Part shown: positions 59,860 to 64,000 of the stretch, in pieces
How positions within the stretch are numbered: the first letter of the stretch is position 1
Layout: the number at the start of each line of letters is the position of its first letter
Assembly: GCA_017468085.1 (NCBI GenBank)
Contig: JAFUJR010000034.1
Location: 124,001-188,000, forward strand
Origin: Clostridia bacterium
Lineage (GTDB): Bacteria; Bacillota; Clostridia; Christensenellales; Borkfalkiaceae
Reading direction: 5' to 3'
DNA: 64,000 nucleotides
The notes under the pieces: model-generated
What the model was told of the DNA's origin: nothing
What the model saw: only the letters and a program-made list of their open reading frames with translations
The model's database searches: none
Translations under genes and position numbers: made by a program

Positions 59860-60621
59860 TCATACAAGATTTTCCAAAATGAGTTTGTCTGCCACAAGCG
59901 CGATAAATTCACTGTTCGTCGGTTTTTCTGCGCCCAAATAAATACGTGCGCCAAATATGGCGTTAACAGCCTCTATCCTGCCCCTATTCCACGCTACTTC
60001 AATCGCGTGTCGAATTGCCCTTTCCACTTTGCTTGCCGTCGTATCGAATTTTTTGGCAATCGACGGATAAAGTTCTTTGGTTACGCTGTTGATAATATAA
60101 GGATTTTCAATCGTCATTTTAATCCCTTCTCGCAGATAATTATAGCCCTTAATATGCGGTGGGATGCCGATAGAAATAAAGATTTCACTAATCTTTTCCT
60201 CGATGCTCATAGGTCTGCGTTTGGGCATAGAAATTTCCTTTTCTTCTTCCTTAGAATTATCCATAAGCTCGACAATACGTTCCATAGCCGTTTGTATACT
60301 GAACGGCTTTACCAAATAATACAATGCGCCTGCGTTGATTGCCGCTTCGATAAAACTATCAGCTGCCATACCCGTTGCAACAATTTTCGTATTCGGTAAT
60401 TCTCTTTTGACGGCGCGCATGACGCTACAACCGTCCGTTCCCTTTAAAAACATACTCACGATTACCAAATCGGGCTTTATTGCAAGTATCTGTTTGATAC
60501 CCTCGTCTCCATCGTCGCCCGAATATTTAAGAATAAAATTCCCCTTCTCGGCAAACGCTTCTTTGAGCTGTGTAACCACCGCGCTGTTTGCCTCTAATAA
60601 AACTACTGTATTTTCCTGCAT
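59860..60621 (-). CDS. spo0A: Stage 0 sporulation protein A homologue with a degenerate receiver
   Basis: This 253-residue protein is the master regulator type. The C-terminal effector domain (about 145-253) is strongly conserved (HIKGYNYLREGI, LYPSIAKKF, TTASKVERAIRHAIEVAW, KPTNSEFIALVADKL). The receiver (1-120) keeps Thr in VATG and Lys in LVKPF. However, the phospho-acceptor position 56 is Ser (DLVIVSMFLKGTDG, where LVLDIIMP is usual), and the acidic pair is E10-A11 rather than D10-D11. Classical Asp phosphorylation therefore looks impossible. Start ATG 60621 follows GAAGGGA, and an upstream TTG frame start at 60636 is rejected. It is not next to spoIVB as in other spore-formers. Confidence 0.93.
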   Translation of the reverse strand: MQENTVVLLEANSAVVTQLKEAFAEKGNFILKYSGDDGDEGIKQILAIKPDLVIVSMFLKGTDGCSVMRAVKRELPNTKIVATGMAADSFIEAAINAGALYYLVKPFSIQTAMERIVELMDNSKEEEKEISMPKRRPMSIEEKISEIFISIGIPPHIKGYNYLREGIKMTIENPYIINSVTKELYPSIAKKFDTTASKVERAIRHAIEVAWNRGRIEAVNAIFGARIYLGAEKPTNSEFIALVADKLILENLV

Positions 60622-60668
60622 AATAAGTCCCTTCAATTTTTTTTGTCGTTACGCGTTTGACTGTACTC

Positions 60669-60697
60669 ATTATACTACATATTTTTTCGAGAGTCAA
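60669..60697 (-). promoter_or_regulatory. spo0A promoter
   Basis: Minus-strand TTGACT (60697-60692), a 17-bp spacer, TATAAT (60674-60669), a near-consensus sigma-A promoter. Confidence 0.85.
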
Positions 60698-60757
60698 GAT
60701 TATTTTACAATATTCAAAAATATTTTTCAAAATTATCTTGAATATTGTACAAAAATA

Positions 60758-60774
60758 TGTCGAAGTTTGTCGAA
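60758..60774 (+). promoter_or_regulatory. Tandem 0A boxes upstream of spo0A
   Basis: Two perfect TGTCGAA heptamers (60758-60764 and 60768-60774) are separated by 3 bp, so they are in the same helical phase. They lie about 95-112 bp upstream of the predicted spo0A transcription start, which suggests autoregulation. Confidence 0.7.
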
Positions 60775-60786
60775 AATGGAAATAAT

Positions 60787-60820
60787 AAAAGACAACGCCA
60801 TGATTTTTGCGTTGCCTTTT
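60787..60820 (-). terminator. Terminator after the ABC-F gene
   Basis: On the minus strand AAAAGGCAACGC/GCGTTGTCTTTT (one G-U) is followed by ATTATTT. The stem is good but the T-tract is short. Confidence 0.75.
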
Positions 60821-60836
60821 GTCTGTTTTTGTTGAG

Positions 60837-62414
60837 TTAAGCGTGCGTTTCGTCGATGTATTCGTCGTAAGTAACCTGACGGTCATAGCACTTCGTTTCG
60901 TTGATTTCAATGATGCGGTTTGCAACCGTATTCATCAATTCTTGGTCGTGCGAGGTCAAAAGCATACAGCCTTTGTAGTTACTCAACCCGTTATTTAACG
61001 CCGTAATCGACTCCAAGTCGAGATGATTGGTAGGTTCGTCAAAAACAAGGAAATTACTGCCCTCAAGCATCATTTTAGCGAGCATACAGCGAACTTTTTC
61101 GCCACCCGAAAGAACGTGCGCCTTTTTAAGCGCTTCTTCGCCTGAGAACAGCATTCTGCCCAACCAGCCGCGCAGATATTCTTCGTAGTGGTCGTTAGAA
61201 AATTGAGAAAGCCATTCGACCAAGTTCAAATCGCAGTCTTGGAAATATTCGTTGTTGTTTTGGGGGAAGTAAGACGTGGAAATCGTCTTGCCCCACTTTA
61301 CCGTACCCGCATCGGGCTGTTCTTTGCCCATCAAAATATCGTAAAGCATCGTAAGCGTCGTGCTCTTGTCGGAAACGATACCAATTTTTTCGCCGCGCTG
61401 TACCGTAAAGGATACGTTTTTGAAATACCCATCTTTGGTCAAATCCTCAACGATGAGAATATCGTTGCCGATTTCCTTCTCAAATTTGAAATCAATGTAA
61501 GGATATTTTCTAAGAGAGGGCTTGAAATCGTTGATAGTGAGCTTTTCCAATTCCTTTTTACGAGAGGTTGCTTGACGGGATTTGGATGCGTTTGCCGCAA
61601 AGCGCGCAATAAAGTCTTGCAATTCCTTAGCGCGTTGCTCCGCTTTTTTATTCTGCTCCTTTTGCTGACGGGCAAGAAGCTGGCTCGTTTGATACCAAAA
61701 ATCGTAGTTACCTACGTACATATTGATTTTACCAAAGTCAACGTCGCAGATATTCGTACAAACCTTGTTGAGGAAATGGCGGTTGTGAGATACGATGATG
61801 ATGGTGTTTTCAAAATCCATCAAATAATTTTCCAACCAACGCACCGTTTTGATGTCAAGGTTGTTGGTAGGCTCGTCCAAAAGCAATACGTCGGGATCAC
61901 CAAAAAGCGCCTGTGCCAACAAAACGCGGACTTTTTGCTTTGCGTCCAAATCACTCATCAAACAATAATGTAAATCTTCCTGAATATCCAATGCATTCAA
62001 AAGCTGAGCGGCTTGGAATTCTGCGTCGTAGCCGTTCATTTCAGCAAATTCGCTTTCCAATTCCGCCGCACGCACGCCGTCTTCTTCCGAAAAATCGGGT
62101 TTCATATACAGCGCGTCCTTTTCGTCCATGATTTCCACAAGACGTTTATATCCAAGCATAACCGTACGCAAAACCGTTTCGTTATCGTACATATTTTGGT
62201 TTTGTTGCAAAACGGACATACGCTCGTTTTTATCCATAGACACAAAGCCTTTCTGTGGTTCAATTTCGCCCGAAAGCACTTTGAGGAAAGTGGATTTGCC
62301 TGCGCCGTTTGCACCGATAATGCCGTAGCAATTCCCCTTCGTGAATTTTAAATTAACGTCCTCAAACAATTTTTTACTGCCGTATTGCAGAGAAACACCG
62401 GTAACCTGTAACAT
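60837..62414 (-). CDS. ABC-F family ATPase (translation factor type)
   Basis: This 525-residue protein has two ABC domains without membrane segments. The first has Walker A IIGANGAGKST. The second has a degenerate Walker A (GIVSDKSTTLTML) with intact signature LSGGEKVRCMLAKMML and Walker B FLVFDEPTNHLDLES. A charged P-site-tRNA-interaction-motif linker (ARQQKEQNKKAEQRAKELQ) lies between them. ABC-F proteins act on ribosomes, and some confer antibiotic resistance. This one looks like the housekeeping YbiT/YkpA type. Start ATG 62414 follows GAGGTG. Confidence 0.9.
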   Translation of the reverse strand: MLQVTGVSLQYGSKKLFEDVNLKFTKGNCYGIIGANGAGKSTFLKVLSGEIEPQKGFVSMDKNERMSVLQQNQNMYDNETVLRTVMLGYKRLVEIMDEKDALYMKPDFSEEDGVRAAELESEFAEMNGYDAEFQAAQLLNALDIQEDLHYCLMSDLDAKQKVRVLLAQALFGDPDVLLLDEPTNNLDIKTVRWLENYLMDFENTIIIVSHNRHFLNKVCTNICDVDFGKINMYVGNYDFWYQTSQLLARQQKEQNKKAEQRAKELQDFIARFAANASKSRQATSRKKELEKLTINDFKPSLRKYPYIDFKFEKEIGNDILIVEDLTKDGYFKNVSFTVQRGEKIGIVSDKSTTLTMLYDILMGKEQPDAGTVKWGKTISTSYFPQNNNEYFQDCDLNLVEWLSQFSNDHYEEYLRGWLGRMLFSGEEALKKAHVLSGGEKVRCMLAKMMLEGSNFLVFDEPTNHLDLESITALNNGLSNYKGCMLLTSHDQELMNTVANRIIEINETKCYDRQVTYDEYIDETHA

Positions 62415-62444
62415 GAAACACCTCAAAAATATATTTACGAAAGA

Positions 62445-62473
62445 ATTATACCATATAAATTCTTTTTAATCAA
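62445..62473 (-). promoter_or_regulatory. Promoter of the ABC-F gene
   Basis: Minus-strand TTGATT (62473-62468), a 17-bp spacer, TATAAT (62450-62445). Confidence 0.8.
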
Positions 62474-62515
62474 ACGTTTCTATTGGAAAATACGCAATTA
62501 TTTTAACGTGCAAAA

Positions 62516-62547
62516 AGAAAGACCTTTGGCTTTCCAAAAGTCTTTCT
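62516..62547 (-). terminator. Terminator after acpP
   Basis: On the minus strand AGAAAGACTTTTGG/CCAAAGGTCTTTCT (one G-U, 4-nt loop) is followed by TTTTTG. Confidence 0.9.
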
Positions 62548-62555
62548 GTTTTTCT

Positions 62556-62783
62556 TTATTTAACGAGCTTTTCGAGAACTGCGGCAACGTCGCCAACCGT
62601 TTTAAGACCTTCCACTTCTTCATCGGGAATAACGATACCGTGTTCGTCTTCCAACTGCGTAAGAAGCTCGATAAGGTCCAAAGAGTCCGCGCCGAGGTCT
62701 TTTACGATTTCAGCGTCGGGAGTAATTTTTTCGATGGGAAGGTTTAATGCCTCTGAAAGCATTTCCTGCACTTTTTCTAACAT
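62556..62783 (-). CDS. acpP: Acyl carrier protein
   Basis: This 75-residue acidic helical protein has the phosphopantetheine Ser in LGADSLDLIELL. Its length matches AcpP. It carries acyl chains in fatty-acid synthesis. ATG 62783 has GGAGG upstream, and a frame start at 62819 precedes the Shine-Dalgarno and is rejected. It is monocistronic here and separate from other fab genes. Confidence 0.95.
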   Translation of the reverse strand: MLEKVQEMLSEALNLPIEKITPDAEIVKDLGADSLDLIELLTQLEDEHGIVIPDEEVEGLKTVGDVAAVLEKLVK

Positions 62784-62826
62784 AAGTATTCCTCCAAATT
62801 GAGAATTTATCATTTTCAATAAATAT

Positions 62827-62855
62827 AGTTTAACGGATTAAAGACGAAATGTCAA
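62827..62855 (-). promoter_or_regulatory. acpP promoter
   Basis: Minus-strand TTGACA (62855-62850), a 17-bp spacer, TAAACT (62832-62827). No FapR-like operator is obvious. Confidence 0.85.
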
Positions 62856-62866
62856 GCATTTTTTAA

Positions 62867-64000
62867 TTATTTCTTCTTTTTCATCGTCAAACCGATTCTG
62901 TTCTTCTTTACGTCAACGTCCTTGACCCATGCCTGCACGATTTGACCGACCTTTAAAACCTCGGACGGATGGCGAATATAGCGTTCGGTAATTTCGGAAA
63001 TATGCACCAAGCCGTCTTGGTGTACGCCGATATCGATAAACGCGCCGAAATCGACCACGTTGCGGACTGTACCCGTCAATTCCATGCCCACCTTTAAGTC
63101 TTCGATACCCATAATATCTTTACGAAGCATAGGCGCAGGCAAAGCGTCTCGAATATCTCTGCCCGGTTTCATAAGCTCGGTTACGATATCGTTTAACGTC
63201 GCGCTGTCAAGCTCGGTTTCTCTCGCCGCGCGTTCTTCTCCATACGCCTTGATTTTGCGGCGTAAATCGTCGATTCTGCGCGCTTTAACGTCCTCTTTGG
63301 TATAAGAGAACAACGAGAGCAATTTTTCCGCTTTTGCGTAAGATTCAGGGTGCACCGCGGTGTTATCCAAAATATTTTCACCGCCGTCGATACGTAAGAA
63401 GCCCGCGCATTGCGTATACGCTTTTTCGCCGAGCTTAGGCACTTTAAGGAGTTGCTTACGCGACTTAAATCTGCCGTGCTCCTCTCTGTACGCAACGATA
63501 TTTTTTGCAACGGACGCGTTCAAGCCCGCCACGAATTTTAAAAGCGAAACGCTTGCCGTATTCAAATCTACGCCGACGCTGTTTACACAATCCTCCAAAA
63601 CGCCCGAAAGCGCGCCGTCGAGGCGTTTTTCGTTCATATCGTGTTGATATTGACCGACGCCGATAGATTTCGGGTCAATTTTAATAAGCTCCGCAAGCGG
63701 ATCTTGCAAACGTCTTGCGATGGACACAGCACTACGTGCCGTTACGTCGTAATCGGGGAATTCTTCCGCACCGAGCGCGCTTGCCGAATACACGGACGCG
63801 CCTGCCTCGTTTACGATAACGTAACCGACCTCTCTGCCCGTTTCCTGCTTGATTTCCTTGAGGAGTTCGGCAATGAAAATTTCACTTTCCTTACTCGCCG
63901 TACCGTTACCGCAAGAAATAACCTCGACTTTATGTTTAGCAATCAGCTGTTTTAAAATAAATTTCGCCTCAACCGTCTTATTTTGAGGGGGTGTGGGAAA
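62867..64000 (-). CDS. tex: Tex family RNA-binding protein, 5' part beyond the window
   Basis: The frame runs unbroken to the window edge, so the N-terminal half is missing. About 378 residues are visible. They contain the end of the YqgF/RuvC-like domain (VEVISCGNGTASKESE, VNEAGASVYSAS), a helix-hairpin-helix region (LNASVAKNIVAYREEHG...LLKVPKLGEKAYTQCAGFLRI), and a C-terminal S1 domain (GTVRNVVDFGAFIDIGVHQDGLVHISE) ending in KKKK. Tex is a conserved transcription/RNA-associated factor. A GTG at 63793 is internal, not the start. Confidence 0.93.
   Translation of the reverse strand, partial: FPTPPQNKTVEAKFILKQLIAKHKVEVISCGNGTASKESEIFIAELLKEIKQETGREVGYVIVNEAGASVYSASALGAEEFPDYDVTARSAVSIARRLQDPLAELIKIDPKSIGVGQYQHDMNEKRLDGALSGVLEDCVNSVGVDLNTASVSLLKFVAGLNASVAKNIVAYREEHGRFKSRKQLLKVPKLGEKAYTQCAGFLRIDGGENILDNTAVHPESYAKAEKLLSLFSYTKEDVKARRIDDLRRKIKAYGEERAARETELDSATLNDIVTELMKPGRDIRDALPAPMLRKDIMGIEDLKVGMELTGTVRNVVDFGAFIDIGVHQDGLVHISEITERYIRHPSEVLKVGQIVQAWVKDVDVKKNRIGLTMKKKK

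Noticed and set aside
61188-61973. 261-codon + strand frame
   Set aside because: It is entirely antisense to the ABC-F gene, whose motifs are clear. The composition is that of a shadow frame.

Overview
The window looks like a chromosomal segment from an anaerobic, endospore-forming member of the Clostridia, most likely an uncultured gut lineage. The Christensenellales are my guess at order level, which is inference. The supporting evidence is a complete eight-gene spoIIIA operon, spoIVB, spo0A, two sporulation-type D,D-carboxypeptidases and ytfJ, together with a typical low-GC Gram-positive core. That core includes nusB-folD-ispA-dxs-tlyA-nadK-argR-recN, scpA-scpB, rluB, a lexA with a Gram-positive SOS box, hflX, and a glycogen operon with paired glgC/glgD. 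The base composition is AT-rich, Shine-Dalgarno sites are strong, and hexameric sigma-A promoters are clear. No prophage, insertion sequence or CRISPR array is visible.

Layout. Positions 1-23.9 kb are read almost entirely on the + strand: an S1-domain protein (cut by the window edge), htpG, spoIIIAA-AH, an Asp23-family gene, then the nusB...recN block, spoIVB, a D,D-carboxypeptidase, lysA, and scpA-scpB-DUF2953-ytfJ-D,D-carboxypeptidase-rluB. From 23.9 to 29.4 kb come lexA and a divergent 8-Cys mini-protein, a GNAT, a nucleoside-phosphorylase-fold protein, an XRE repressor with a small partner, hflX and a XerC-like recombinase. From 29.7 to 40.1 kb lies one long minus-strand glycogen operon (glgB-glgC-glgD-glgA-glgP-GH13). 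From 40.4 to 43.7 kb are coaE and polA. From 43.9 to 51.8 kb is a more accessory stretch: a membrane protein, tRNA-Leu(CAA), a decayed alpha-mannosidase start, an FAD oxidoreductase, a GH2 glycosidase with an MFS transporter, a sugar-kinase-like gene and an AraC regulator. From 51.8 to 57.6 kb is an eight-gene minus-strand operon in which dCMP deaminase, cyclophilin and purB are followed without a break by a 48-residue secreted peptide, an HPr-kinase-like protein, a PqqD/RRE protein, an S24/S26 peptidase and an ABC exporter. The window ends with groES-groEL, spo0A, an ABC-F protein, acpP and tex (cut by the window edge).

Two observations stand out. First, the secreted-peptide/HprK-like/PqqD/S26/ABC cassette resembles a peptide modification and export system but lacks any recognised RiPP cyclase or radical-SAM enzyme, and it sits inside a purine/pyrimidine housekeeping operon. 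Second, Spo0A has a full-length, well conserved DNA-binding domain, yet its receiver has Ser at position 56 where the phospho-accepting Asp should be and has lost one of the acidic-pocket Asp residues. The gene also carries tandem perfect 0A boxes upstream of its own strong promoter. This suggests sporulation control that does not depend on classical Asp phosphorylation of this protein. Other points are a GH38 pseudogene remnant, apparently leaderless promoters in front of three genes, repeat structures flanking coaE, and a 13-6-13 inverted repeat close to the tyrosine recombinase.
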